Origin: Sporopachydermia quercuum
Lineage: Eukaryota > Ascomycota > Sporopachydermiomycetes > Sporopachydermiales > Sporopachydermiaceae
Length of the DNA: 64,000 bases
Direction of reading: 5' to 3'
Assembly: GCA_001599295.1 (NCBI GenBank)
Contig: BCGN01000012.1
Span: 62,001 to 126,000 of the forward strand
Positions 29,644-40,362 of the stretch are shown one piece after another; position 1 is the first letter of the stretch; every line of letters starts with the position of its first letter. The notes beneath the pieces were generated by a model that was given only the letters and a program-made list of their open reading frames with translations, was not told the origin of the DNA and made no database searches. The position numbers and the translations under genes were made by a program.

Positions 29644-30914
29644 TATACATTAATATTAATTTTCAACTCAACCTTTGTAAGTCCATCCTATGGTTCAATT
29701 GGAAGTACATTTGTACTACCATGATGCACTGTTTATAATCGGCTTCCTGTTTTTCATTTTTTATGTTTGTCTCTTTGAATTTGTTCTATATAATAAGTTT
29801 TTCTAATCAGTCAAGACGTCATGATGAATATCTTTAAACTCACGTGCAAATACTATCCGGTTTCATGATTGATGAGCACACACAAAGAGTACGAAGTGTG
29901 TATATTATAGATGGGTGAAAATTCTTCTTTTGCATATAAAATTAATAATTATTGTGTCCGGTTTCTTGGGTATTGTTCCCCACATTAGCTTCTAAGATGA
30001 TGTCATCGTATCTGTCAGTTAGTTAACTCTTAATCTGAGGTTTGTTAGGTTATTCTCATACAATTGATATGCACCTCAAAAGATGAAGGAATTATGAGAG
30101 ATAGCACTATGAGGTATTTAAGGGTCTTATTCTACGTTAAAACTGGAAATATTTTGTCGCTAATGGTTTGCTGGAAGGGATTTGTCGTCGGTTAACACCG
30201 AACGAAAGCTTGTGGTTGAGATATTCAGCTATGACATACATGATTTTCAATTGGGTTTATGGTTGCTACACGTTCTTATTATAGTCAAATGAAACTATTT
30301 TAGATATAGCTTTTTTTTTACAGCATGCACCAGAATTAATATAGCAGGCATTATTCAGATCAAGTTTGCATTGATTATTTATAAGTATTAAGAGTGCAAG
30401 TGATTGGTCGAACACAATGTAAAAGCTGCCATAGAAATACCCATATTATACCTATCATTTCAAATCTCATGTGTTTGATGGAAACATGTACTGATGTATT
30501 GACGTCAGTAACAAGGGTTTGTCAATTGTTCTCCTTTTGGAGTTCGCCTCTAGTTTATACGGCAGACATCAGTAGAAATAATTAAGTAGGTAACTAAAAC
30601 AGTTAATAAGCTTCTCGTAAGTTGAATTATTAACTACATGATGAGGAATATACTTTCTTGATCATCATCACTACCCCTAAATAGTACATGAAAGTAAGTA
30701 AGTTGTGAAAACGATGATGTATGAGGGAAGTTATATAAGTATTTATATGATTTAAATTCCATACTAGAATCAACTAATCTCCTTTTCATTTCTACTATAT
30801 GTACTACTTAATAATAGAAAGATTTAATAGTGCACATCTGCTTTAACAGTATTAGCAAATAAGAGTCGATTTTCTTAATTCGTTGTTAAATAGTAGTTAG
30901 CTCTCATCGCAAAT
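29644..30914. other. Divergent spacer DUF202 gene to DUF1774-like gene
   Basis: This 1.27-kb AT-rich spacer lies between divergent genes. A CACGTG lies at about 29844. A 63-codon frame at 30394-30585 looks random. It presumably holds both promoters; no RNA gene or repeat was found. Confidence 0.35.
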
Positions 30915-31748
30915 ATGGCAACATCTCATTCATCAGTTCTCACTCAAAGAGTGGTTACATCAGTTGTATTTTTGCTATCGATATGGGCAAGTTATAAGTT
31001 TTTGATTGGAGGATCTGATTTTAAACATGGTCATTTCAATATTTGGGAAACTCCATTTACTGCCAGTTTCTTTGTGATTTTCGTCTATTGGATCTTGACA
31101 TACTTATCCCAAATCTTCTTCATTGTACAGTTTTTCTTCCCAGATCAAGAATCGGGAGCTATAACATCAGGATCAAGATTGGCAGTGGCAAATGTCGTAG
31201 GATGGCATTTCACATTGTTCCATATTCTTCATATCTTATGGGCATGGTTATTTAGAAGGGGACACTTCATTTTCGCTGAGTTTGTTTTGATCTTGAACTT
31301 TTTCAACTTATTGATCTTATATGTTCAACATAAAACTTATGCTATCAAGCCTTTATCAAACTGGTTTGCTATCCATGTACCAACAGCTGCTTATCCAATC
31401 TCGTGGGTCCTCTACGCAATCTTCTGGAATGGTGCTGTGATGTTCCATTCACATCATGGATTTGTTGCTAGAATATTCGCCAATTTGTTTATTTGGGACT
31501 TCTTGATTGTTCCTCTAATGTTTTTGGCACTCTACAATGATTGGGCCATTGGCTACACATCTGCTTTGCTACAATTAGGATTAACACTGGGACAAGTTCA
31601 AATCAAGACATTTGCTTTACAATGGATTTTTGCTTTGGTTATTACCATCACATTAACTGTTGCATCATTAGTCGCTTCTGTTGGCCAGCTGGTTCTCGGC
31701 ACAAAGAACACATCAAGCGATAGTGAATCTGCGCCATTGATCAATTAA
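30915..31748 (+). CDS. DUF1774-like fungal membrane protein
   Basis: The protein is 277 aa with about seven or eight hydrophobic segments, short loops and an acidic end (SSDSESAPLIN). Features that fit the fungal DUF1774 family are SQIFFIVQFFFPDQ, VGWHFTLFHILHILWAWLFRRGHF, LSNWFAIHVPTAAYPISWVLYAIFWNGAVMFHSHHG and NLFIWDFLIVPLMFLALYNDWAIGYTSALL. His and Trp residues recur inside the predicted membrane segments. Members are integral membrane proteins of unknown role, and the family name is given from memory. The next gene downstream is also a small membrane protein, 725 bp away, but nothing shows that they work together. Confidence 0.72.
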   Translation: MATSHSSVLTQRVVTSVVFLLSIWASYKFLIGGSDFKHGHFNIWETPFTASFFVIFVYWILTYLSQIFFIVQFFFPDQESGAITSGSRLAVANVVGWHFTLFHILHILWAWLFRRGHFIFAEFVLILNFFNLLILYVQHKTYAIKPLSNWFAIHVPTAAYPISWVLYAIFWNGAVMFHSHHGFVARIFANLFIWDFLIVPLMFLALYNDWAIGYTSALLQLGLTLGQVQIKTFALQWIFALVITITLTVASLVASVGQLVLGTKNTSSDSESAPLIN

Positions 31749-32473
31749 ACGAAACTGATAACACCTCCCAAACGATGTGATTCAACTAAACTTGAATCTT
31801 CTACTTATAGTTTAATAACTCTTAAATTTCATTAGTATTAGCACTATCAACGTCTATTATATATCAACCATATATCTTTTGAATATCATGATAACCCTTT
31901 TTTAACTGTACATCTAACCTAAATCACCACTTAATTTACTTGTTTCTCGTAAGTACTATACTAAGATTTTATGGCTGTAAGACCACTGCAATTCAACCTA
32001 TTCGAGCATGAAACTTAACTATCTTCAGTGCAAGTTTTATCTAAAGATTAAGCTGAATTGAGTTCCTTTATTTTCTCCATATTAAATTTTAATGTTTAAT
32101 GTAATTATCCAATGGATCATGTTTTGTAGTGGTCATCTCATTTGTAGGAATCCGATTGACCCCTTTAGTGGCGAGCTGCCTTAATTGGGTTTCATGTCCC
32201 AAAAGACATGTGATTTTCTTTAATCATCTAACCTATAGATGCAGCAGATGAATGAAAATGTACTATATAACAATCAATCAGATTGCAATTGTCTATCTGG
32301 TAACACTTGATTGTTATTCTACCAACATTTCATATACTATTTTAATAAAAAGTAACATCAATATTAGTGTACCAGTGGTTCATATTACCTCTAAGCCGTC
32401 AATATAAATTAAACATTTTGATTGTCAATTAACATTAAAGCTACTTACAAATAAATCCATCAAACCTTTCAAA
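31749..32473. other. Tandem spacer DUF1774-like to DUF4149 gene
   Basis: This 725-bp AT-rich spacer has a 6-bp hairpin CATGTC-CCAAAA-GACATG at 32193-32210. It serves as 3' region and promoter. No other feature was seen. Confidence 0.35.
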
Positions 32474-33013
32474 ATGAGTATTATTTCAACATTAGGTCAA
32501 GCAAGTACATACAATTTCTTTCTGTATTCCTACTTATTTGGTACATCATTTTACCAATCATTTGTAGCAGGAATCTTAGCAAGCAAAGCACTCGATAAGA
32601 AAGGATTTTCTTTACTTCAGAACAAGATTTTCCCTGCTTACTTCACTATTCAATCAGTGATCCCACCAGTCTTGTTCTTGACTTCCTCAACTACTTCACC
32701 TTTCCTAACTGCGCCAGCAAAACTTAGTTCATGCACCGCTACTACAGCCACTGTTTCAATTGGCTTGTCATTCTTATTTGCTTTAATCAATTTGAAGGTT
32801 ATGTTGCCATTGAGTCGAAAAGTGATTACGGCTCGTCATGAACAAGAAGCTAAAGAAGGTAAAGACTGCAAAGATCCTACTGCCAGTCCTGAAATGAAGA
32901 ATCTTAACAAGAAGTTTGGCCAATATCATGGGGGAAGTATGTTGATCAATCTGGCCTATATGGGTGCCCTGATTGTTTACGGATTGACCTTACTTGAAAC
33001 ATTATCCGCTTGA
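32474..33013 (+). CDS. TMEM205-like (DUF4149) membrane protein
   Basis: The protein is 179 aa with four predicted membrane segments. The family pattern is visible: an opening segment ending GTSFYQSFVAGILASKAL, then NKIFPAYFTIQSVIPPVLFL. A Cys/Thr-rich luminal loop precedes the third segment. The amphipathic part NLKVMLPLSRKVITARHEQE follows, and the protein closes with FGQYHGGSMLINLAYMGALIVYGLTL. TMEM205/DUF4149 proteins are small membrane proteins found from fungi to humans, with an uncertain transport or trafficking role. No intron, and length is typical. Confidence 0.8.
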   Translation: MSIISTLGQASTYNFFLYSYLFGTSFYQSFVAGILASKALDKKGFSLLQNKIFPAYFTIQSVIPPVLFLTSSTTSPFLTAPAKLSSCTATTATVSIGLSFLFALINLKVMLPLSRKVITARHEQEAKEGKDCKDPTASPEMKNLNKKFGQYHGGSMLINLAYMGALIVYGLTLLETLSA

Positions 33014-34681
33014 AAGATGTGGGATCAGTATTAGGTGCCGTACCCTCTTTTTCATTGTTCAGAGAAGTTGATCCGCAATGATTATTTGGGAAATTGAAGT
33101 ATTTGTATAAATTGAAACGAATGAATTTGATATTTTAACTCTAACTATATATATCACTGTAAGGTTATGGTGGTTTCTTTAGATCCATCTAACAATGTAA
33201 TGAGAAGCTTCAGTATTGGGGTACAAAGTGAAATGTTACGATCAGTTTTAGTCACATAAGTCCCAAATTCAGCTATTGAAAGCATTCAGTAAAGTGGATG
33301 TCCCGTTTCATTTACTTTTTGTTCTTCGGCAATAGACAGTGAGTCTTCGGATGTTTGTTGCTGGAACGAACAAATCACTTAACCATCAGACTGGCCATCA
33401 CTATTTATATCACCACTAACTCTGTGAGATATTAGAAAACTCAAAACAAGCTTCCTATTACATAGATTTTGGATTTATTGTTCATAATTTCAATGCTGTT
33501 GATGGCAAAATCTATCATTCATGTTTTCCTCTCTTCATCAATGACTTTTTAAAACAGACTTCTACTCCTTTGAGCAGTATGTCCGAGAATATTTAGTAGC
33601 AACACCATTATTATTACCTCTAGGCTTCTGTAAGTTAATAATGGTGTAACGCTCCCCATCTCCCACTTTTATCTCTATATATGTCTTCTCATCCCAAAAC
33701 TATTCCTGATTGATGAACTTTTAAAGTTCCAGAATCTTACACTTTAATTCCATAAATGGTAAGATAAACTGTTATCTCTCACTCAAAGTTGAAACCATTC
33801 AATCAGGTACTAACTACATCGTGAATCAATACCTCTTTAGATNATATTTCGGATCAGAGTCGTGATTTTCTGAAAGTGAAGCTGCTCCGTTTTCTAATTT
33901 CAATTAGAGTGAATAGATGATTTTGAGCGAGTCATTTAGCCACGAAAGAATGTAAGAAACAAAACTATTTTAGGTTTTAAGTAATCATGAATCTAGTGGT
34001 GTATATGGTCCAGATGAGCTAAAGCCATCATCACAGTGATCTATTCAATTCTGGGAAACTGACAGAAATTTAACTATAGATCATTATACAGTAGAAATGA
34101 CTGTTCGCTTGGAAATCTCCAACAACTTTTCGAAAGGGTCCTTCAAATAGAATTACTCCCTACTTCAAAACTCCAACTTGAAATTTCTCAGCTGAAAACC
34201 ATATTTCGTTTTAATATGCCAACCTTATTGCGAATCCTAATCAATATGATATGATGCAAACCCGCAGGGCAACGATAGTACTATCTTATGATTAGGTGCC
34301 CGAAAAGCGAATATTTTTAGCAAGATTAATGAACACAATATTCTACTCTTTTTCATTTCTTTTCATTTCTTCACTAACTCATTCATTAATATGACAATTG
34401 ATCTTCAGAGTTGTCCTTGAAATAGAGTTCATCTACCTTGAATAAATAGTCATATTAAGCTTTTAGATTTGTCCAACTTTGTCTGAAATTAAAGTGGAAA
34501 GGAAATTTTCAAGCAAGTTTTTATGAAGATTTTCACCTTTTTTCGTTGTTCCTTTAGAATGTCTTTATTGTGCTAATCAGCATGTTGATAATGATATTGT
34601 TGCTGAAGGTCTACAAGTAGCCCAACATTAAAAATTTGGGTTTAATTGTTTTTCATCTTCCAGTTTTATAAAGAATATGCA
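33014..34681. other. Spacer DUF4149 gene to MFS transporter
   Basis: This 1.67-kb AT-rich spacer has one N at 33843. It holds a strong stem-loop at 33602-33647 (listed separately) and a 12-bp palindrome GATAGTACTATC at 34274-34285. No convincing ORF. The frame of the next gene is open upstream of its ATG to 34646 without another ATG; an unseen upstream exon is possible but no clear donor was found. Confidence 0.4.
33602..33647. repeat. 16-bp stem-loop
   Basis: ACACCATTATTA (33602-33613) pairs perfectly with TAATAATGGTGT (33636-33647). After a 2-nt bulge the stem continues as TTAC (33614-33617) with GTAA (33630-33633) around a 12-nt loop. It lies 589 bp after the upstream stop and more than 1 kb before the next ATG. 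Function unknown; structured RNA or a remnant of a small inverted-repeat element are both possible. Confidence 0.6.
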
Positions 34682-36445
34682 ATGGTGAGAAGAATAACTT
34701 TAAAGGAGCAGCTTGTGGGATTCCCAATAGGCCAAATCTTGGTTATTGGAGTTGTAAGATTTGGAGAACCTATAGCATTTGCTCAACTGTTTCCNTATGT
34801 ATATTTTATGGTCAAGGATTTTGGTATTGCTAAATCAGAAAGTGAGATTTCCAGATATGCCGGTTTTATATCAGCGTCATTTTCCTTAGCTGAAGTGCTC
34901 ACGGGTATATTTTGGGGTCGTATGAGCGACAAATATGGCAGGAAGCCTATCATCATAATAGGTTTGACTGGAACAACAATATCCATGTTATCATTTGGGT
35001 TCTCAAAGACTTTTACTGGTGCCCTTCTATCAAGAACTTTACAAGGTGTTCTCAACGGAAATATAGGAGTACTAAGAACCATGTTAGGAGAAATAGTGAC
35101 AGAAAGAAAGCATGAAGCATTAGCTTTTTCGACTATGCCTTTGTTATGGCAAATCGGCATCATTGTTGGTCCAGTTATTGGCGGTCTTCTATCGAGACCA
35201 GCTCAGGAACATCCAGATTGGTGGATTTCAAAGTTCAAAATATTTCATGAGTATCCTTATGCATTAGCGAATCTTGTTGTCGCAGTGTTACTATTTATAT
35301 CTACGATAACTGCCGTATTCTTCTTGAGAGAAACACATCCTTTATATGTTGATCGAAGAGATATTGGTCTAGAAGTTGGTAAAAAGCTTACCAGTTTCTT
35401 TTTAGGTGACAGTTCTATCGATGATGATGATAGTTCATTAAAAGGAGAAAGAAGACCTTTGCTAGCGAATCGAAGAACAAGTACAGTTAGTTTTAACGCT
35501 GAAGCTACAGAAATTTCAAATGATGAGATTCGCTCGATTGTCTCAAATCGAAGTTATNACTACGGTTCNGAAAATAGAAGAATGTCTGGGATGTCTGAAA
35601 CAGCAGACTTGTCAAGATATGCCACTCAACTGTCTAGGTTGTCAGAAATGCCGAAAGAAGAGTGGTCAGACATGTTGACAACCCCCGTACTTACAACAAT
35701 TTTCAGTAACTTTTTGTTGGCTTTACATACAGTTGTTTTTGATGAATTTTCACCTGTTCTTTTATCAACTCCTGTGGAATTAGATTCGGAAGGGAATCTT
35801 GTTTCTCGGTTTCCGTTGAAACTAGTTGGTGGACTCGATTTTACTTCTTCATTAACTGGTAAAATCTTATCAGCAAATGGTGTTATGGGCATGTTTTCCA
35901 TGCTGGTAATCTTCCCTATGATTGACAGAAGATATGGCACTATAAGACCTTATAGGCTCTCTTTGCTATTGTACTCGATAATATATATAGCATTTCCATA
36001 CGTATTGTTATTAGGATTGGCACCTCGATACTTGCAGACAATATCTGTGTTTATGCTCATGAGCACCAGGACACTCATGGGAACTTTTAGTTTTCCGTGC
36101 ATTATGATTCTTATCAATCGAAGTGTTGATAATAGATACTACTTGGGAAGTGTGAACGGTTTAGCTCAAGTCGCAGGATCGTTTGCTAGATTTTTGGGAC
36201 CATTGATATGGGGGTATATTATGGCTTGGTCTCAAAGTAGGAAAATTGTTGAAGCAACATATTGGATATTAGCTGCAATTTGCTTTTACTCGTTTCTGCA
36301 TTCATTTAAGATAGTTGACGAAGAAGAGGAATATGACAATCAGAACGTATTATCTACACTAGAAGAAGATAGCGAAAGCGGATCAGCAACAACAGAAAAT
36401 GGATATGAGTCAGAAGTCATTGGTCAAGCAATTCTAAACTCCTAA
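34682..36445 (+). CDS. MFS transporter, YCR023C/ZIFL-like
   Basis: The protein is 587 aa from the ATG at 34682, with single Ns at 34795, 35558 and 35569. It is a 12-TM major facilitator of the DHA1 type, with the loop 2-3 signature GRMSDKYGRKPIIIIGL and motif C-like IGIIVGPVIGGLL. The opening FPIGQILVIGVVRFGEPIAFAQLF-YVYFMV, with RFxEPIA, is typical of the fungal and plant ZIF-like branch that includes S. cerevisiae YCR023C. A polar central loop (residues ~245-330, Ser/Arg-rich with SRYATQLSRLSEMP) separates the two halves, and an acidic tail ends the protein. Substrate unknown; plant relatives affect zinc or organic-acid handling. Confidence 0.88.
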   Translation: MVRRITLKEQLVGFPIGQILVIGVVRFGEPIAFAQLFXYVYFMVKDFGIAKSESEISRYAGFISASFSLAEVLTGIFWGRMSDKYGRKPIIIIGLTGTTISMLSFGFSKTFTGALLSRTLQGVLNGNIGVLRTMLGEIVTERKHEALAFSTMPLLWQIGIIVGPVIGGLLSRPAQEHPDWWISKFKIFHEYPYALANLVVAVLLFISTITAVFFLRETHPLYVDRRDIGLEVGKKLTSFFLGDSSIDDDDSSLKGERRPLLANRRTSTVSFNAEATEISNDEIRSIVSNRSYXYGXENRRMSGMSETADLSRYATQLSRLSEMPKEEWSDMLTTPVLTTIFSNFLLALHTVVFDEFSPVLLSTPVELDSEGNLVSRFPLKLVGGLDFTSSLTGKILSANGVMGMFSMLVIFPMIDRRYGTIRPYRLSLLLYSIIYIAFPYVLLLGLAPRYLQTISVFMLMSTRTLMGTFSFPCIMILINRSVDNRYYLGSVNGLAQVAGSFARFLGPLIWGYIMAWSQSRKIVEATYWILAAICFYSFLHSFKIVDEEEEYDNQNVLSTLEEDSESGSATTENGYESEVIGQAILNS

Positions 36446-38326
36446 TCAAGGGAATGATTCGAGAATGTTTCTATTCTTATCAATAATAATAACTCACATT
36501 GCAAACTGTTCCCAATCATAACAACTGTTTCAACTGCTGAAGAAATGTGTTATTGGAAACATCTGATACTACTTTTATCTTCTAAGACGCTTTTCGTACT
36601 CTTATCATTTGAACATTTATCAAGACAGCCCAATTACTTTCACTGTTTCCTGAAACCATAACACTGGCTGTTTTTTTTATCTCTTCAGTGAAATGGGTCT
36701 CTGATCATTTCACTTGTGAAACCAGTAATAAATATTCATTCCTTGTTCCTCCTTCAACGATCCAGTTAGCAATTGAATAATAGTCGGTCATCAGATTAAT
36801 CAATTCTCTAATACAAATAATCTTTTTCATATTTCATGCATCCATCATGCATCTGTTAGAAGTCTTGCAGAAACTCATTCTATCACCTAGGTAACCACTT
36901 TCCATTTCGTTTGTTATTTATTTACTTTTCATCTTTTTCAGCTAATCACAAAACATCATCATTAACTTTATTTGCAGGTTGGCTCACCAAACAAAATAAA
37001 AGGATTCAAAGTGATATCGTGAACACATTAATTATATAACAAACAAATAGAAAACAAGCGAGCTCATCAACAAAAGTTTTGTATGATAGATAGATGAAAA
37101 GGCTAAGGACATTATATTTCTGTCATAGTGTAACAGAAAGCTTATAAGCCATATATTACATATAGTCAATCTTACATGTCGGAAGCGTCCTTATTTCAAG
37201 AATCATGAAGAACAGTTAGCCTCCAACTATACAATAAATTGAAACTCGTGACTAATTTCCATAGTAAACATAGTAATATAGCTCTTTTTTTTTAATATAT
37301 GTATATAGTATTCTTTCTTTCATCATAATACAATTAAACCAACTAGTAATCAGATATTATAGCAGTTAAACTCTCTCTCTCTCTATTTATTGATTATGTA
37401 TACCTCATTGTGTATTATTTGCAATAATCAGTTTCACGTTTCGCTTTGTTTCTAGTCTCCCATTTTGGAATCCTTTTTATATTCCCCGTTTTGTTTCTAT
37501 TTGTTTACTTCTTTTATATATTACTATGAGGTCAATGTATATTAGTTATTTATATTTCATTTTTTGAATAGGCTAGCTAGTCATCAGCACTAATTGTATT
37601 ATTTATCTTTTAACAATTGCTTTAGTTTCCTTTGGGAAAGGTTAAAGAAAGTTACCGACTTGCTGCTTACTGTTTGCTTTAACAACAATTGTAAGGTTGA
37701 ATCGATCGTTCGCTTCTAAGAGAATAATATACTTATTCTCAGNACGAAACGCTCTCAGAAATCAAAAGATTTGAAATTTAATCCAATAGGTGTATTATAT
37801 TCGACTTAAAAAAGCTGGTTTGTCAGATATTGAATAATCGAACAAACGGTTTATAATTTGCCAAAGATTAACAAAGAGAAATTTAAGCGCAAAGCCAGAC
37901 ATCCGTAAGTGCGTGATCTCTTTTGAAGTTTGCTTAGAGTATGTTATGTTTTTTATTCAAGGATTATGCCATAAAAATGCTGAACATAGGGTATAGTCTG
38001 CTAGAAGATGAGTGTAATACACTAAGTAATAGTTGGAGATAAGGGAAAGCAACACTGCCTTTTTCAATGAATGAAGAAGTAATGAAGAATAAATTAGTCC
38101 GATACATTTTGCGATCAACACCGATTTTCAACTAAACTGTTATGAAACTTTACAACATTCACTATAAGTGAACTGCATCGTAATCACGCAGCTTCTTTCC
38201 ACCCAACTATAGATAGAGCTCGATTGGAAATAGAGCACCCAATACACATTAATGTATAAACNAAGCTTGTTCCTAGGATGTTATATACTAACTGTCCATC
38301 GTTTAGATTACGTTAATTGATTGAAA
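36446..38326. other. Long spacer MFS transporter to acidic SAP-like gene
   Basis: This 1.9-kb spacer between tandem genes is very AT-rich with T-runs, a (CT)7 tract at 37371-37384, and Ns at 37743 and 38262. No ORF above background, and no snRNA, SRP or RNase P motif that I could recognise. A non-coding transcript is possible but unsupported. Confidence 0.35.
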
Positions 38327-39838
38327 ATGAGTTTAAAATCTATGAAGAAAGGAGATCTTGTATCTCTTGCTGATGAATTAGGAGTTGAGTATGTACTGGG
38401 TGTATCTTTCGGTGCTTGCCGAACAGGTTTCTTTATTTTATGTTTTGCAAATTCTTTGATTACTAACAACTGTTTCAGTTCTTCTGGCTTTAAATCACAT
38501 TTAGAGCAAAAAATTGGCGACTTTTTTGACGCACATCCTGAATTATCAGCAAACGAGAAGTACTCCAAATTCTACAAGCGATCACCAAAGAAGAGCTCGG
38601 GTGTTTTTGTGTCTCAAGTAACCACGTTCACTCCTTCAAACCCTCCTCCTGTTTTGAGTCCTTCAAAGCAAGCTGAAGAGGCGGAAGAGGAAGAGGAAGA
38701 GGAAGAACAAGAGGAAGAGGAAGAGGAAGAGGAGGAGGAAGAGAATGAGAATGAGAATGAGAATGAGAATGAGAATGAGAATGAGAATGAGGAAGAGGAA
38801 GAGGAAGAGGAAGAGGAAGAGGAAGAGGAGGAGGAGGAGGAGGAAGATGAAGATGTAAAGGAAACTGAAAAAACAGAAGAGGAAGAAGACGATGAAACTG
38901 CCGAGAGTAAACCATCCAGAAAAGATGATGAAGATGAGGAGGAATATCGACCTACATTCCTTGAAAAACTTTCAAACACAATTGAATTCTATAAGTGGAA
39001 TTTGGAGGATTATGCTTTAGAGAAGTATTATGATTTCCTTGGATTCAATTATTTCTTGCAACTGACTTTCAGTCAAGTTGAAACTGTACTTTATCTCGAA
39101 GTTCTTGTGGAATTTGTTCTCTTGTTCAATAAAGTTTTTCCCTTAACTCCAATTTCTGGTATTGCTGCTGAATTGAGCTCTTTGTCAGTTCCAGTTCCCG
39201 AAGGCTTGAACACAATCGATTTCCCTGTTCCGAGCTTTTTACCCTTATTAAAGTTAGAAACATGGTTTTTCTTGGTTTTCTGGGCTTTGTTCTCTTTTGG
39301 AATTCCATTGGCTGGATCTTTCTATTTCAATTTCACTCGGTCTTCTTTGAGTACAATTGAAACTTTTGAAGAAGATGATGATGAAGCATTCTTAGCCGCT
39401 TTAGAAGCCCTCGAGGATGAGGTTGGTGATGATGACGAAGACAAGGCAGAGGAAGAAGAAGAGGAAGAAGAGGAAGAGGAAGTGGGGGATGAAGAAGAAG
39501 AAGAAGAAGAAGAAGAAGAAGAAGAAGAAGAAGAAGATGACGATGATGATGATGAATATGATTCATCATTCCTTGCTGTTACTTCTAATAAGAGAAAGTC
39601 ATTGGATCCTTTCTCTTTTGGATTAACGAAGATTATTTTAACCTACTTCTTGTTCACCAAAGTCTCTGTCTGGATTGTGCCAGCTTTGACATCTGATTCT
39701 TCTTGTTTCAAATGGCTTTTCGTTTTGGCTGATTTTACTGTCTCATCATCAGAATCACTTTACCGAATTTTGGGTGAAGTTCCTTATATTGGTGGATTCA
39801 TCGGGGCCGCTATTGCCTTATACTCTGCCATTTATTAA
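38327..39838 (+). CDS. Acidic SAP-like membrane protein, one frame-preserving intron
   Basis: Exons are 38327-38388 and 38479-39838, for 473 aa. The 90-nt intron has a GTATGT donor, a perfect TACTAAC at 38461-38467 and its AG at 38477-38478. The spliced N-terminus MSLKSMKKGDLVSLADELGV-DSSGFKSHLEQKIGDFF forms a compact SAP/HeH-like helix-loop-helix. Unspliced reading stays open and inserts 30 hydrophobic, Cys-containing residues into this motif. A long Glu-rich tract with about eight Glu-Asn repeats follows. Then come hydrophobic segments (YFLQLTFSQVETVLYLEVLVEFVLLF, LETWFFLVFWALFSFGIPLAG), a second Glu/Asp tract, and two or three more hydrophobic segments at the C-terminus. I do not recognise the family. 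A DNA-binding-like N-terminus plus C-terminal membrane segments suggests an inner nuclear membrane or ER protein (inference). Confidence 0.75.
   Translation: MSLKSMKKGDLVSLADELGVEYVLGVSFGACRTGFFILCFANSLITNNCFSSSGFKSHLEQKIGDFFDAHPELSANEKYSKFYKRSPKKSSGVFVSQVTTFTPSNPPPVLSPSKQAEEAEEEEEEEEQEEEEEEEEEEENENENENENENENENEEEEEEEEEEEEEEEEEEEDEDVKETEKTEEEEDDETAESKPSRKDDEDEEEYRPTFLEKLSNTIEFYKWNLEDYALEKYYDFLGFNYFLQLTFSQVETVLYLEVLVEFVLLFNKVFPLTPISGIAAELSSLSVPVPEGLNTIDFPVPSFLPLLKLETWFFLVFWALFSFGIPLAGSFYFNFTRSSLSTIETFEEDDDEAFLAALEALEDEVGDDDEDKAEEEEEEEEEEEVGDEEEEEEEEEEEEEEEDDDDDDEYDSSFLAVTSNKRKSLDPFSFGLTKIILTYFLFTKVSVWIVPALTSDSSCFKWLFVLADFTVSSSESLYRILGEVPYIGGFIGAAIALYSAIY
38680..38850 (+). repeat. Coding microsatellite, GAGGAA and GAGAAT units
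   Basis: A GAG/GAA-rich tract encodes poly-Glu and is interrupted by about eight GAGAAT units (Glu-Asn) at 38741-38788. It lies in frame in the acidic SAP-like gene. Such tracts commonly vary in length between strains; six-base units keep frame. Confidence 0.85.
39450..39553 (+). repeat. Coding GAA/GAT microsatellite
   Basis: A second acidic tract in the same gene contains a near-pure GAA run at 39491-39537 followed by GAT/GAC units, encoding poly-Glu then poly-Asp. Triplet units keep the reading frame. Confidence 0.85.
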
Positions 39839-40362
39839 AATCGTGAACATTAGTCCAGTGTATATTATGCCGAAAAATTTCTGGTTACAAGGTAGAAACA
39901 ATAAGGGTATTTGATAACTCGCTGACGTGGTTGCCCCTATTATTGAAGTGAGATGTACTATTAGTTAACTCTACAAACGTATTTTTGTCTGTTTGTTGGA
40001 GTTATTTGTTTTATTATATTTAAATAGCCTATGTACTGTTTGATGTTTTCTATTGTTTTCTTGCGTTTTTGCTCTATAATTGACGTTTCTACTAGGATAT
40101 TTAATTTACTTTCACCANTTAATCCCCCCTGTAGATACTGTTTGTNGGAAATGCACTTCTAAGATTAACAATGAAGTCAAGCTAACCAGATAATCTGTCT
40201 CAGTATGATAGAGATGGGGCAAAGACAAAGATGTATAGTTGCTACAAGACTTCAAGTTTACTACAATATAATGTAACCAATAATATAGAGTTATATCAAT
40301 ATTTATGTTGACAAACGACAAAAACTGAGTATAAATAAAGATTAAAATACTAGTCCAATCAT
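39839..40362. other. Convergent 3' spacer SAP-like gene to eIF5A
   Basis: This 524-bp AT-rich spacer has Ns at 40118 and 40146. It should carry both 3' UTRs. No gene or structured element was seen. Confidence 0.4.

Noticed and set aside
38614-38979. Minus-strand poly-Ser and Pro/Leu frames opposite the acidic repeats
   Set aside because: They are complements of the GAGGAA/GAGAAT microsatellite; their composition follows from the repeat.
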